Source: Pleurotus ostreatus/Saccharomyces cerevisiae fusant (Eukaryota > Opisthokonta). From it: a stretch of DNA of 64,000 bases. The notes beneath the pieces were generated by a model. That model was not told where the DNA came from and made no database searches. It saw nothing but the letters and a program-made list of their open reading frames with translations. Shown one piece after another: positions 50,901-64,000 of the stretch; positions within the stretch are counted from its first letter, which is position 1; each line of letters begins with the position of its first letter. The DNA is taken from positions 1 through 64,000 of the forward strand of contig JAMQCK010000070.1 in NCBI GenBank assembly GCA_024196135.1, read 5' to 3'. The translations under genes were made by a program, and so were the position numbers.

Positions 50901-53900
50901 GCGAAGTCGTCATCGTCTTCATCCTCTTGCGGTGTCTTCTGCGCGGCATCGCACTGGCTGAGTATACCTTGCACATTGACGAGTAAGGTATCGACGATGG
51001 TTGCGCTGCGGTCGACTGGTGGGGAGGCGGAGGTGTTCGCGAGGTCGATCGGTTGCACATCTTGCGCGTCGACCCACTCGCAGACGGGGTCGAAGAGGTA
51101 GCGCATTTGAGGTGCTTGCTCGGATGAGCGTCGAAGAAGGTCCTCCGTGTCGTTCAAGACTTGCACACTCCGCTGCAAAGCAATGCGTTCTTCTGAATTC
51201 GGAGTCAATATCTCTATTCGGACAGATGGCCAGAAGCGCGTACCTGAAGTGACGCTTGAGAAGACAACGATATCGTCGACGACCCTTCTCAGCTCGGCAG
51301 CATGAGAAGAGCACTGCGCTGCCCCTTCACCAAAGGCTGCCACGAGGCTGTCCATAGCGGCGACAGGAGTGTCTTCGAAAGACGTATAGGTGAGGATGCC
51401 ATCCTTCACCTCACCCATAGCGCTCGCTAGACCGAAGAGCGTGTTCTCCAGTTTGCGCAGATTTTCCACCTCCTTCGCAGGCAACGGTACAACCGAGTCC
51501 GCTTTCGCAAGGGACTCCAGACGTTGTCGCAACTTGGCCAAAGCGTTGTACTCCTGAAGCGTGTTCGCCAGACTGTCAATGGACATCAGTAAGATTCGTT
51601 GAGGGGAAGCTGAAGCACGTACTCCGAGCGGGCCTTGAGCGCGTACTCGTACACGGACTCGAGGAAGCCCATCCCGCGTTGTAGCTCCCGGGTCGACAGA
51701 TCCGCATGATGATCGGGGACAGCAGCTCGTGCAGCTGGAAGGCAGCCCATCAGGCGCAGGAAGTACGACTCTGCCCGTTGTGTAACACGACCCTCCACAG
51801 GCGGCATCATGGGCTGCTCGCGGATCCATCGGGAGTCGGCCTGCCTAAGCAATACGTCGGGCTTGACGTTCTGCTTGAAGCCGATGCGCTTGAGTTCCTT
51901 GAGAAGATCACTCCATGCCTTGCGCTTGCGGACCAGCAGGGACTTGTAGAACTTCTCGCGCTTCTCCTTCGAGAGGTCCGAGGGTGCAGTCTCCGCCGCC
52001 AACTCCTTCTGCGTCTCGATGATCGTTGCGGAAAGGTCTTGCAGCGGCGATGATGCTAGAGACGAGTGGAACGGTGTGATGCGGGTGGAAACAAGAGAGC
52101 GAAAACGCGCGTAGGTCTGGCCGATGTTACGGAGATGATCGCTGGACGTCAATGGATCGTGCTCCGGGAACGATACCTCTGCTCCATCGGGAGTTTGGGC
52201 GTTGTTCGGAGGAGGTACAGCGGCATCGTCACCTGTATTGTCGGTGAAGTCGGGGTTCAGCATGGCGTCGACAGGCTGGCGGAGAACATCTCGGAACTTG
52301 CGGATGATCTTGTACAGTTGATGATGCGTCCGGGTTGCACTTTCTTTGAGAGCCTGGACGTTGATGTCCCTCCAGCTGGCGAGCTTGATGAAGTCCTTGA
52401 CCTCCTTCTCCAAAGGGCGTCGCTGCTCTTCCAATGATTTCTGGACCCTGGCTGACGAAAGCGAGTAATACGCAAGCGTAGCACACAGAAGCAAGCGGAC
52501 CCGCTCCAAGGCGACGCGTGAAAGACCCGTCTTGACGCCGGACAACTCGCCGCAGTAGTTTGCGAAGGCGCGCAAAAGCTGCAGGCGCGCCGCATATTGG
52601 CCGACAGCGCTGGTACGCACGAAGTCATCGAGAAGCGGAAGGAGTTTGACCAAGAATTCCGTGAGCGCATTCTCGCTAGTTGCGGCATCCAAAGCGCCAC
52701 GAACGCACGCATCGTAGAGCCGGAACCACCATTCGGATATTGCTTGGGCGAAGGACAAAGCCTGCGAGTCTAGCAGAGTCTGCCAACAAGACAGCTCGAG
52801 CCTTCGCCAGCTCACGATGAGTGCCGTCAGGTTCTGCTGGTGTGCTTTCAGGGTGTTCTCGCGGTTGGCGTACATTTCCCAGTCTTGTGACTGAACGAGG
52901 AGCTGCTCAAGAGCGCTGAGCACCTTGGCGACAGGGCTGTCCAGCGCAAGCGCCAGGACCGTGTCGCAACGGCCGAGCAGGTTGACGAGGACCATCTGCT
53001 CGGGCCACTCCTGCAGGACTTCCGAGATGCGCTCTTTCATGGCAAGGACAACCTCCGCGGCTTTCTTCGTCTCCGAGATATTGTGATCGGTGTAGAAGTT
53101 GTACGGCTGCGAACCGGCGTCGCGCTTCTGGAGTCGGGTGATACCCTCAGCGAGTATGTCAAGGCGTAGCATCGTCGACTGCTCGTCAAGGGTACCAGGC
53201 AAGTGCTGTTCCACCTCGAACAAGGACGACAGAAACGATATCCGCGCTGCTCGGAACTCCGCGCCGGCCCGTCGATTGCCGTCGAGCAAGGCTGCAAACA
53301 TGGATATGTGCAGGTCGGCGGCGGAATCGATGTTGCCGCTCTTGTTGGAGGTCTGAGGACCGTGATCGGAGTGCGTCGAGGTCTCCTCATCGTCCCCGTA
53401 CTGCGGAAAGAGCTCGTTGAACTCGGCCGCCTCCCTTTCTGCGTCGCCGAGATCTTCGTGTGTTGTGGCGTGCTGACGATACAAGGTGCTTTGAGCTTTC
53501 TCCGCGTCCGCCTCTTTGGCGCGTTCGATGAGCCACAAGCGCGTGAGCTGCTCGAACAACGACTCAAGCTTGAGCATCGTCTGCTTGTTCCGCATTCCAG
53601 TCGCCTGTTCAAAGTCTGAGGCTGACAATGACAGCAGCAGGCGCTGAGATAGAAGACCCGACGGAGGCACGGCCTCCACGTCGTCGGCCAGGCTAGTGGC
53701 AGCCTTGATGGATGGAAAAGCGACGGCAGCACCAATGCCTCCTAGCGAGCGTCGAACAGTCATTTGGGCGCTGTCCAAAGCAAGCAGTCGAAGCCCAAGG
53801 CGGAGGTGTAGGATGGCAAACTGAAGCGGGCCGGTAAGATCTTGGAGATCCGTGTAGATGCCGGCAAGGCGCTCGTAAAAACCATGCATCGAACCCTGGA

Positions 53901-56900
53901 GGGTCTCCTCCGTGTGTACTGCCTGTGGGTCGCCAAGTGCCAGCTGATCCGTCAACGTCGATAAACGACTTTCGGACAGGACCTGGTTCTGGAATTGGTG
54001 GACTTCCGACCAGAACGCATTGACGCGACCGACGTCTGGCTTGCGCTGCACCGATATCTTCTTCGGCATTGCGCCAGCCATTGCGTTCCTTTGCTGGACC
54101 AGATAGTCGATCATCGCGTTGCCCCGCTCGCCGGTGGAGAGATATTGCAGCTGAGAGTGAAGGTCGATCTGCGCGTCGAGGAACGCTTCCTTGTCCGAAA
54201 CAAACGACCTGGAGTACTCGTACCACGCGACGGGATCCACTGGCGTATCGGGTACAAAAAGATCGAGCACCAGCCAGCCGACGGCCATCCAGCAGCGACC
54301 GACCTCCGAAAGCGACGGCGAAGCCTGATGAACGACAGCCTCCAACGGAGCGCGCAGTCTCTGTTCGACCGCATCAAGCAAAGGCTGGCCGCACGTTGCA
54401 GACAGTCCTGCCAGTACGTTCTCCAGAGTTCGTTCTCTGCTTTCCAGGATCGACGACGAGAAGCATCGTTCGACCTGACAAGAGTCAGCAGCAGATCAGG
54501 ACATAATCCAAGGGAAGAAAGTACCGTCGCCAGGGACGCAGTTAGGAGGTCCAACAATTGCTGCAGCCTTGGCTTGTGTACCCCTGCCACAAGACGTGAT
54601 AGCCCCGCTTGTGTTTTCAGATCGTTCTCCATAACGGAGGCGGAGCCTAGCGAGTACTTATGCCAGTACCTGCGACGATTGATGAGCGAGAAACGGACGT
54701 GGATATACAAGACGGTCTACCTTGTCTTCATGACCGCGTGTAGATGCACTGAGTAGAAGACGAGCGCGGGGCCGGCCAACTCCTATGACCGTAACGATGA
54801 GATACGTTGTATGTCGTGGACAACAGAATGCTTACATCGGACAATTGGACGGTCCACAGCTCCTCAAGCCAGTGCATTAGGGCGTACGTCGCTAGTAGGG
54901 TAGTGTCTGGGCATGTTATGAGCGCACTGAAGTAAAAGGTATTCAATGGTGTCTGTACCTTTGCCTGCCCGAAGGGCCCATTGCAGATGCTGATACGGTA
55001 CCAAGGTCTTCACGTGTGTCTGAGTGTGGCGACACAAGGTATCGAGGAGATATGCAACGTCCTACGAATATGATGAGAAATGAAAAGCGTCAGGGAGAAA
55101 TAACTAACCATAGAAGACGAGTGCGAGAGCGTGTACAATTGAGAGAGCATGGCCGATGGTCGCAAATCGACGCCGGACTGATGGAGATGCTTATCGTGCT
55201 CCTTCTGCAACATCTGCGACTGTAAGCCCTCTCGTCCAATGACACGTGAGATAGAACAACACACAGATTCGGCTTCGTGTACCAAGCGGGATAAGGACGC
55301 GAGATCGAAGTCTTGGGCATCAGCAACTCCCGGGAGGGTGCCCAAGGCCAACACTCGCATGGTTTGAGCCCGTACTTCTGCAAGCACTGTCAGGCTACGT
55401 GATTGACTTAAGGACGGGATAACACTTACCGTACGCGTGCGCTGTCACTTTGAGCTCGCTGGCCATCTGCGCGAGTCTCCTGGCGGCCTCGCGGGCAATC
55501 GCTGGAATTTGGACGAGGAATCCCGACCAGAACTCTTCCAGACCGAGTCCCCGTTGTAAAGCTACGCAGTCTTGCAGTTCCTGCACAGCTTTGACAAGAG
55601 CATCGAGAGACGGTGACCCCGCGTCGACGGCTTGTGAAAGCCATCGCGAGGCGATTTGTACGGCTGAATAGTCGAAAACGTCGCGTTCGATAGCTGACCG
55701 CAGCCACTGCGATATGGACAAGAGATTAGACACAGTCTCGAGGTCGATCTGTGCAGGAGTAAGATTGACTGCATGCCCGTGTGGTAGAGGGAAAGGCTGC
55801 TTACCACCGAAGGCGAAGCGCTGTCGAGTACCAAGCGTCCGCATTCCATTGCCGACTGTACGAGGTGGCTTGCGGCACCGATGACGGGTATGTGCCTCGA
55901 GGACTGCCGATGAAGCGCGGCGAGTTTCCGTTCATCAACTGTTGCCGCGTACCCCAAGGTGGTCGCGACCTCCAACGCAGCTGCGACGATGCGATGGTCC
56001 GAGAACCCGTCCACCTTGAGCTTGCTGCCTTCACACGGATATGCGTTGAGAAAGAAATCCATTGGCTATACGACGTAGATACAAAATGATAGATATTAGA
56101 AAAGGCCTTGGAGGAGAGGATGCGTGAGCTAACCTGCGAGACGAGATAAGCAAGTGGCACTCCCCAAACAATGGCGTACTTCTCTCTCATGCTCGAGAGC
56201 AGTTTCTGCGTGCACTCGTCCCCGGGTGGCGCAAGGGACGGGTCGCTCCGGCGAAGTTGCAGGGCGTAGGTTGGGATTGTAGAGCGTGCGACGAACTGTT
56301 GGCGAGCGTCTTGACGCGAGGCGGTCGGGCTACAGAACCAATCGGACAGAGATGACAACGGCGAATCTTGGTCGAGTGCTCGCCCAGTAGAAACTAGCGG
56401 TGGCGGTCGGGGCGTCGGAGATGTCGCGATACCTCGACGAATACTGTCGAAATTCCGAACAGGGCCTATTGCGTCTGTGGCGCCCATCGGTAGCCGGAGG
56501 TATTGCTGAAGGATATCACCGTCGTCCGCGAGCGGACCAGAGGATAAGCAAATTTCGATTCCACGATTGCGCATTGCACGCGACAGCTCGCCATATTGAG
56601 GATCGACGGTCATGAAGAGACGGAAACGAGCATGAGGCTTGACCACTTCGACTTGATCGTCCAGAAGGCCGCGTTCGCTGAGGGTGAGTACGCCGCCCGG
56701 TTCGCAAAGTGAATTCAGACGGTCCAAGACGGAGGGGTTGCAGAGATTGGCACCGTCCAAGAGCACCCAGGTCCCTTTCTTCATAGCTTGCACGAGAGGG
56801 CCGTCGACCCATTGAAAGTGACCAGTCAATGGCGGAGACCTGGCCGTGTCTTGCAGCCTCTGAACCAGTGGGAAGATATGGATGTCCGCGTCCGTACCCG

Positions 56901-59900
56901 CCAAGGAGTCCTGTAAAGCGCTGGCGACGTGTATGATCTGGTCCGCAGGAGCGCCCCGATCAATTGTTGTCCTCAGTTGATCCCGACAAAGGACTACGCT
57001 CGAATGCGACCCATCAGTCGACCGAAGATAGGTGTCGACGTGGCTGAGGACGTCTTCCGCAAGAATCTTGAGCTGCCCGAGTTCGTCAACCTGCTCAAAG
57101 CTACCGAGGATGTCCATGGTGTCAGTAGCATGGTTGATGGAGATTTGAGTAAGCTCGTTGCCCGTCATGGCCGCCATCATCTTGACAAGTTCTGTCTTAC
57201 CGCAATGACGCTCGCCAGTGATGATTCCCAGCCAGGATTGGGCGACGCATTGCCCGACGGACTCCAATGCGGCCAGATGCATCTTGAGGACGCGCGAAGG
57301 ACGTGCAGAGGACGCATAATTGCTCCTCTTCGCGATGAACCGGCCGAAGCGAGCGAATTCAGGAGACACGGACCAGGCGAGGGTTTCGAGAGAAGCCGAG
57401 TCGACGCCGAAGACGTTGTCGAATATTTGACGAGCTTGATCGCGGTCGTTAAGGGATCGGAACCTCTGTAGGTAGATGGCGCGTAGAAGGGCACCCGGGT
57501 GGGTATCAGGGGGTTGCGACTTCAATACGGCGCCCCAGCGCAGGACATCGCGCAAGTTGAATTCCCATGGGTTGCCCGCGCGCGCGAAGGTGGGATCCGT
57601 GGCGAGCTTCTCGTTCAGCCTAGCGTTGAACTCGATCATGGCCTGGAGGAGGCCAGCGTCGATATCCGGGTACAGGTGTTGACAGACGAGGAAGAGGTCG
57701 CTTGGCGTCATCTCCTCGACGTAGACCTTGGTGAAGCGGTTGACGAAAGACTTGGGTAGGCCCTTGCGCCCACCACCCTGGCTCAGCGGGTTCTGGGCGG
57801 CGAAGATGCGGAAGTTGGGATGCCGAACAAAGCTGCGCCCCAGCTCCGGAATGTACACGGACCCGCGATGATCGAGGACAGCGTTCAGCCCTTCAAGCAC
57901 GGCCTGCGGTGCCAGGTTCATCTCGTCGAGCAGAACCCAGTCTCCCTCCTGTAGCGCCTTCAAGAACTCCGCGTCCTTCCACGCAAACTCTCCCGGTGCG
58001 CCACCCTCGACCGGCAAATCTGACCCAAAGAGATCGATGAGATCGGTCTGGTCCGAGAGGTTGATACGGCAGAGGTGATGTCCGGAGATGTCTGCAAGGG
58101 CGGCGATGAGACTGGTCTTGCCCACCCCGGGACTGCCCTCTAGCAAGATAGGTTTCGGCAGTTGACAAGCTCGTACCACCCGCATAGCGTTGTCCTGAGT
58201 GGTCGGCGCACGTAGGTTGAACGCTTGAGAGGATGCAGGCTTATGGCCCCGCCGGATGGCGAAGGACCCCAGCTGGACGTATTGTGCCGGGTCGTACGAG
58301 GGGGCGGATGCAACGTGATCTGCGATGGGTGCGAGCGCATGGAGAGTTGCGATGGCGCCGGCTTTGATCTCGGAGAGGGTGGCTCGAGAGTAGGCCGATA
58401 GCTGGGGGAGAGCGCTGAGTCCGTCCAGGAACGTCATGCGCGCGGCGTGATGCTGGAGAATACCGTGAGCGGGAGGATGTACGGATCATTGTGGTCGACG
58501 TACGAAGATCTCAGGAGGGGAAGGCGCATACTGCGGTCCCAAGTCCATAACCGCGTTGGAAAAACTGACCCATGCCTGATTGGCGGTCAGTACAGATAGG
58601 TGGCTTATTGACCTGACACATACCAAGATATCGCGCAAGCTGACGAGTGTGCGGTCACCAACACGTCTGCACAGGTCGTCCGCGAAGGCCAACAAGGGCT
58701 TCGTCCAAGCCTTAAGCTCGTCGTGCTTCCACAACCGATCGACAATCAACTCCAAATCCCGAGGATCGTCAACGGGGGGTACCCAGACCTCCGTGAACCG
58801 ATTGCGAAGGGCAGGCGACAACTCCTTCTTGCCGTAGTCGCCACCGGGGTTCATCGTCGCTACGAGCTTGAAGGACTCGGACGCAGTGACGGACGAGTGG
58901 TCGATAGCATCACCGCCGCGTTCGGCGAGGACAATTGTGCGGGACGGTTCCAGAACGCTGTTCAAGCGCTCGAGAACCGAGTCATCTGCAAGAGAGATCT
59001 CATCGAGGAGGAAGACGTCGCCGCGCTTCATCGACTCGACAAGCGGCCCGTCGCGCCACTCGAAGATGGCCTTCGCGCTAGTGATTCGCAGCACAAGACC
59101 TCGAACGCGCTCTGCAGCCTCCGCATCCAGACCGCCGGACTTGAGTATCTTGACCAACTGCGCATGAAGGGCATCCACGGTGTCGTACGTCTCCTGGATT
59201 CCCAGACCAACGAGCACTTGCTGCGCGTCCTCCAGGATCGCCGCCTCGATAGCATGGCGATTGCGGACTGGACGAAGGCCACCAATCAGATCTGCTGTCT
59301 CCGTGTTCTGGTGACAAGACACGCCACAGAGCTCCTGACCGGTTGCACCCGCGAAAATCTGGCAGACCGACGTCTTTCCCGCACCAGTCTCGCCCACGAG
59401 CAGGACAGGCTCATTGAAGCGCAACGCCCTCGCAGTCAACACGAACAAGCGCCGCATTGCACGCGTCCAGACCAGGTTCGGGTCGTTGGGAATGGCACAA
59501 CCAAGGAACTCGCGCATATCTCTGCCGGGCATGTCAAAGTCGTACAGGGCGTCCTCATCGATCTTGACCTTCATGACGTCCTGGATGACCTCCTTGACAA
59601 CGGTCCGGTCGTCCTCCCGGCGTGCGCGCTCGGCGAGCAGCATATAGCCATCCTCCGCGAGCGCCTGATACCCGATGGCACCACGCCCCGCCCATCGGAA
59701 CAGGTCGCGCAGAGTCGCAAAGCCCTCGCGACTCTCGAAGACCCGTCCGGCGCCACGCCTGGCCTGCAGCTCCCGGAACACCGCCACGATCTTCTCCGCA
59801 TACGAGGGCGCGATTGCAGCCCGCTGGCACAGGATCTCTGCCAGTTCCGCGCGAGGCACGTCCGCGAAGTGGGCTTCCAGGAAACGACTACGAAGCGCGC

Positions 59901-62900
59901 GTGACAGCGCCTTGCGACCGCCGTAGAGACCAGCCGGGTTCTGCGTGGCGAAGAGCATAAAATGCGGATGCGGGCGGACAACCTCGCCGGTCTCGGGGAT
60001 GACGAGCTCGCGGTTGTCGTCGAGAAGACGGTTCAGGGCCTCGAGAACATCGGTGGGTGCCAGGTTCAACTCATCGAGGACAATCCAATCACCGCGACGA
60101 AGAGCTCGGACGAGGAGGCCGTCGCGGAAGGCCAGCTTGCCGGTCGCAGGATCCGACACGTACGAACCGAGGTACTCCTGGATGTCGGTGTGCTCGTGGT
60201 TGTTGATGCGCACGAAGCGATGCCCAGTACGGCGAGCAAGGTACTCCACCGCACTGGTCTTCCCGCTGGATGTCGGACCCTCGATGAGGACAGGGAAGCG
60301 GCGCGTCGTGACGATGCGGGCCAGGGCGATGAGCTTCGCCTCCACCGACGGCGTCATCACGTAGTCCATGCACCCGTCGATGGGCAAAGGCCCGACCTCC
60401 AGGTAGAAAGGACCGAACTTGAGGTGCTCCCCAGACGTCGGCGGCACCGGCTCCCTGTTGAGCAGCGACTTCACGTTGCGCACTCCCGCCAGGATATGCG
60501 TTCGCGCTGCGCTCGTCACCAGATCCGCGCTCTCGCCGTCCAAGACCATCGTGAACGCCATGATACAACCCTCCCACAACGCGCGCCGCAACCCATACGC
60601 CGGTGCCGCATCCGCCGCGAACATCAATGCTCGCGCGAGCGTGCGCATGCTGTAGTTCGGGCGCTTGTTGCTGCCGTCCGCGATGCGTCGCTCCTCCGCC
60701 ATTTGGCGCACGGCGAGGTAAAAGTCCGCGACGTGCATGATGGCGGGCTTGTCGGCGACGGCGGCAGACCCGATGTACTTCTCGATGATGGAAAGGAGGG
60801 TGTCGCGATCGGTGTCGGGTGGGGGCACGTCGATCTCCGTGAAGCGAGACCGTATGTGGGGTGGGAGGTCCTTCTTGCCGACATCCGTAGCGGGGTTCAT
60901 GCAGGCAAAGAGGCGGAAGTCGGAATGACGAGGTACAGGTTCCAAGGCACCTTGCTCAGTCAGGGTGATTGAACCGGTCGCGTCTTGCAGTATGCTCGAC
61001 ACGCATTCCAGCGTCTCTGGAGACGCAAGGTTGATCTCGTCGAGGAGCACCCTGCAGGAGGTCAGAGTGGGATCTTGACAAAAAAATGATGACGCACCAG
61101 TCACCCGCCCGCAATGCCTTCACCAATGGCCCTTCCACGAAGTCGAACGCAAACTTGCCGTTGCCCTGCACATGCTGGGCCTCGAAGTCGTTCACATCAT
61201 GCTCGAACTGCGCCCAAAGCTCTTCCGGCGCCTTCTCCACCTTCCGGCGCTTTCGCGGCGTGCTCTCGCCATTCCTGCTCCAAGTTCATCAGCCGCAACG
61301 CTCGATCCGACCGCAGATATGCACACCTCGTCTCGCCCTGTTCCTCCTCTCTCCGTTTCCGAATCCGATCCCTCGCTAACCGTACGCTCTCCTTCCAGAG
61401 GCCCGCCGCGCGCTTCCAGCGCCCCTCAGCTACCGCCTTCCGCACCTCCGTCTCGAACTTCTCGTTCTTCTTCCGACTGAACGTCGCGCCAAACAGCTCG
61501 ATGAAGCGCGCCTGCAGCTCCGAGCCCGGTATCCGCGCGTCCACGGGCCTGAAGCCACCGATGAGGTCCGCAGACTCCGTCTGGTGGGACAGATTGAGGG
61601 TGACCTGCACATATGCGTTAGCATCCTCAACAAGACAGATCAAGGCGCATGTACTCACCAGAGGCCGTCTCAACAACCCCGCTAGATGCGTCACCACGCT
61701 CGTCTTCCCCGTCCCCGTCTCACCCGTCAACAGCAATGGCTCCGCCAACGCAACCGCCGTCGCCAACCTCGACGCCAAGATTACCGCCGGCCGATGCATC
61801 GCGAACGGCCTCTGGGGCGCCAAGGGTGTCCTGCTCTCCTTCGCCTTCGCCGGCAGGTACGTACGACCCGCGCGCACGCCCACGGCCTCCCCATTCACGT
61901 CCTTCTCGACCTCGAAGTCCGGTACACGGCCCTTGAGCACCCACTCCCGGCGCTCCGCGTCGATGCCAAGGTGCTCGGCGATGACGAAGGCAATGGCGTC
62001 CGACTGAGCCCGGGCGACGGCAGTGGTTGTGCCCGCGCCAAAGAAGATGTCGCGCGCCTCGAGGTAGACGTCCTCGCGGAAGGCCGGGTTCGGGAAGAGG
62101 CTGGGGAGGCTAGCGTTATCAACGTCCATCATGTCCGAGGGCTCGTACGAGCGCGGCAGAAGGCGCTCGACACGGGCACAGAGCTTCTCGAGCTCGCGCA
62201 TGCCAACGTCGCGGGCAGATGCCGCGGGCCCGAGCGCGCGGACCGCGTCCCAAAGAGCGACGAAGGCGTTCGCAGCCGCACCCCTCAGCCTCGGGAACCG
62301 CGCCTCGACGATCGTGTGCACCTCAGCTGCTGTAGGTGCAGGCACGACCACCTCCGACCACTTGTGCGCGCCCAGGAAGGCAGGTGGGGTTCTTGACCCG
62401 CGCACAGAGCGAGTAGCGAAGAGAGCAAAGGCATCGTGCGCGATGACCTCTCCGCGGCCGGGAACAGCGATGCGAGCACGCCCGCCAATCCACTTGTCGA
62501 CGCGCAGGGACTCAGCGAGAGGTCGAAGGACACCGAGGACTTCGGCGGAGGCACGGTCAATGTCTTCCAGTACGACCCATCGCCCGGCGCGCATGGCACG
62601 GACGAGAGCACCATCGCGCCATTCAAAGGTACCAGGGCGTGTTGGCGAAGAGACGTGCGATCCGAGCAGGGCGCGTGCATCGAGTGATGTGTCGGCCAGC
62701 TGTATAGTGACAATCTGGTTTTTTATGGTCGGGTGCAGCAAGCCAGCGAGGTGCTTGAGTATCGTGGTCTTGCCAGATGAAGGGGGTGATGTGAGGAGGA
62801 TGGGTACTCGCAAGGACATGCAGGTGGCGATCTCGTGAAGGGCACCCTTGACCGAGTCCGTGGGGATGAGGGATGAAGGAGGTGGAGTGCCCGCGTCCTT

Positions 62901-63819
62901 GACAAGCAGTATGCCACTGACGTTGACGACGTTCGGACTGGAAGTGCATCAGTATATGAGGAACGGTGACGGAAGTATATGTCGCTGACCATAGCACGGT
63001 CTCATCTATAGGCGAATCCTCCATTCCCTCGAAATAGTCATATGGCGTTGCTACCATGTCGTTACGAGCGTTTTGCACTCGCTGGAGCTCGCGAAGCGGC
63101 ATGAGCCAGCCGTCGGTGACGATCGTGTTGCCCTGCTCATCGACTCCGTATTCAAGCGGGCAGTCCGGCCCACCAACCTCTCCGAAGATCTGCTTCTCGA
63201 TGCGCTCGCGCTCCGCCTCGCCCATGCCACTCTGCAGCGCATAGCAGCGGATGGCAAGCAGTCTCGCGCCGCCATCAACATTCTCGCTCCACATCAACTT
63301 GGAGAGATGACTGAGGGACCACCGCTGCAGGCCGGGAAGTTCGCGGTTGATCTGCAGGATACGGTAGTATGCAAGCAGCAGGCGATGGGCGCGGCTGCGC
63401 TCCGTGCTGCTGCTAATGTCGCTGAGCGGGCTGTGCTCGAAGCGTTTTGTTAATAGTACCCGGTAGAGTACACTATATGCGCGTGAGCGATCGCGTCGAG
63501 GTAGCCAGATAAGCAAGACTCACGGAAAGAGCTCTTCATGGATTTCGACGAGGAAGCATAGAGCTACGAGCTGCTCCTCGGTTGGTTGTGTGCTTTGAAG
63601 CCATCTCGCGCATAGATCAACGAGTATCGGGCGAAATGTCGTCGCGATGAGCCAAGTAAGCGCCGGGGTTGCTAGCCATCTCGAGAGCGCGTCGAAGAGT
63701 TCTGCGTGCGATCGCGCCGAGTGTATTTCTGTTGCGAACAGTGAGCCCTCTGGAAGGGCTTCCAGCAGAGCCTGCGTCTGCCGCCTGACGTTGAACGCCA
63801 GCGGGTCCCTGTGTGCCAT
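47927..63819 (-). CDS. MDN1: Midasin, dynein-like AAA+ ATPase of 60S ribosome maturation
   Basis: Nineteen exons, 4,985 codons: 63819-63524, 63472-62990, 62937-61659, 61604-61327, 61274-61098, 61051-58624, 58575-58504, 58452-56134, 56065-55805, 55748-55430, 55377-55109, 55061-54959, 54906-54836, 54782-54721, 54669-54525, 54474-51623, 51572-51244, 51192-49533 and 49481-47927. All phases close; yeast Mdn1/Rea1 is about 4,910 residues. Six Walker A loops are visible: SPPSSGKTT (about 310), GETGTGKTS (660), GPTSSGKTS (1095), GETGAGKTS (1390), GSPGVGKTS (1777) and GERHCGKTE (2081), with Walker B motifs such as VLLDEINLA and VLLDEMNLA. A long linker, a D/E-rich region (about 4070-4560) and a C-terminal MIDAS domain (ALDDSRSM, about 4765) follow. 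Midasin strips assembly factors (Ytm1, Rsa4) from pre-60S particles. Confidence 0.93.
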
Positions 63820-64000
63820 GATGAGGGGAAGAGGGAACGCGAAAAGTGAACGCTTTGATCGGCATTGTATTTTTCAGTTGCCTGCTTTGGAAGTTCGGCC
63901 AGTGCCGTCATACTTCGAACGCACGTGCGCTAAGGTTGAAGTTCGTCTCCCCGCTCTCCTCCACACTAGGGAAGACCAAATAGATTCAATGGAACACTGA
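63820..64000. other. Upstream region of midasin
   Basis: Promoter side of MDN1, cut by the window edge. No motif is recognised. Confidence 0.4.

Noticed and set aside
58723..60972. Long plus-strand open frames (393 and 336 codons)
   Set aside because: Both are antisense to midasin exon 6, which has clear P-loops on the other strand. No domain is seen in the antisense frames.

Overview
The window is nuclear DNA from a filamentous basidiomycete, most likely an Agaricomycete. The evidence is gene-dense coding on both strands, many introns of 46-60 nt with GT..AG ends and CTNA-type branch points, G+C-rich third codon positions that create long antisense shadow ORFs, a Zn2Cys6 regulator, a BTB protein, a fungal-type TAF6 and TFIIA-gamma, and an expanded family of F-box-like proteins. 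No prokaryotic, organellar or viral signal was seen. Splice models below were built by hand from splice signals, reading phase and remembered protein families. They close in frame to the stop, but they are predictions.

Layout. 0-6.5 kb holds a proline-rich gene facing an F-box remnant, then two F-box genes. 7.0-15 kb holds housekeeping genes: a BTB protein, ARP6 and an importin-7/8-type karyopherin. 15-18.8 kb is gene-poor. 18.8-31.7 kb holds KIN17, a base-exchange type phosphatidylserine synthase, a second gene-poor stretch, a Zn2Cys6 factor, TANGO2, TAF6 and an unrecognised acidic protein; TFIIA-gamma (TOA2) follows. 33.4-47.4 kb is an accessory island of F-box and proline-rich genes built around FEN1 and tRNA-Asp. 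47.9-63.8 kb is one gene, midasin (MDN1/REA1), rebuilt as 19 exons and 4,985 codons with six P-loops and a C-terminal MIDAS domain.

Main novelty. A proline-rich gene carrying a conserved, unrecognised C-terminal domain of about 180-190 residues occurs three times. Each time it lies tail-to-tail with an F-box-like gene, with only about 80-110 bp between the stop codons. Two of these modules form diverged arms (about 3.8 kb each) of a large inverted duplication whose spacer holds FEN1 and tRNA-Asp. Each arm carries different damage: a one-base frameshift in the left F-box gene, and a pair of compensating indels in the right proline-rich gene. The third module, at 0.95-2.84 kb, has lost most of its F-box partner. 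A co-duplicated gene pair that travels as a unit is the best candidate here for an undescribed system. Its function cannot be read from sequence.

The other genes are core functions: chromatin (ARP6), nuclear import, phospholipid synthesis, transcription initiation (TAF6 and TFIIA-gamma within 4 kb of each other), replication and repair (FEN1 with two MluI-box motifs upstream; KIN17) and 60S ribosome maturation (midasin). Two head-to-head pairs, BTB/ARP6 and TANGO2/TAF6, share intergenic promoters of about 240 bp.
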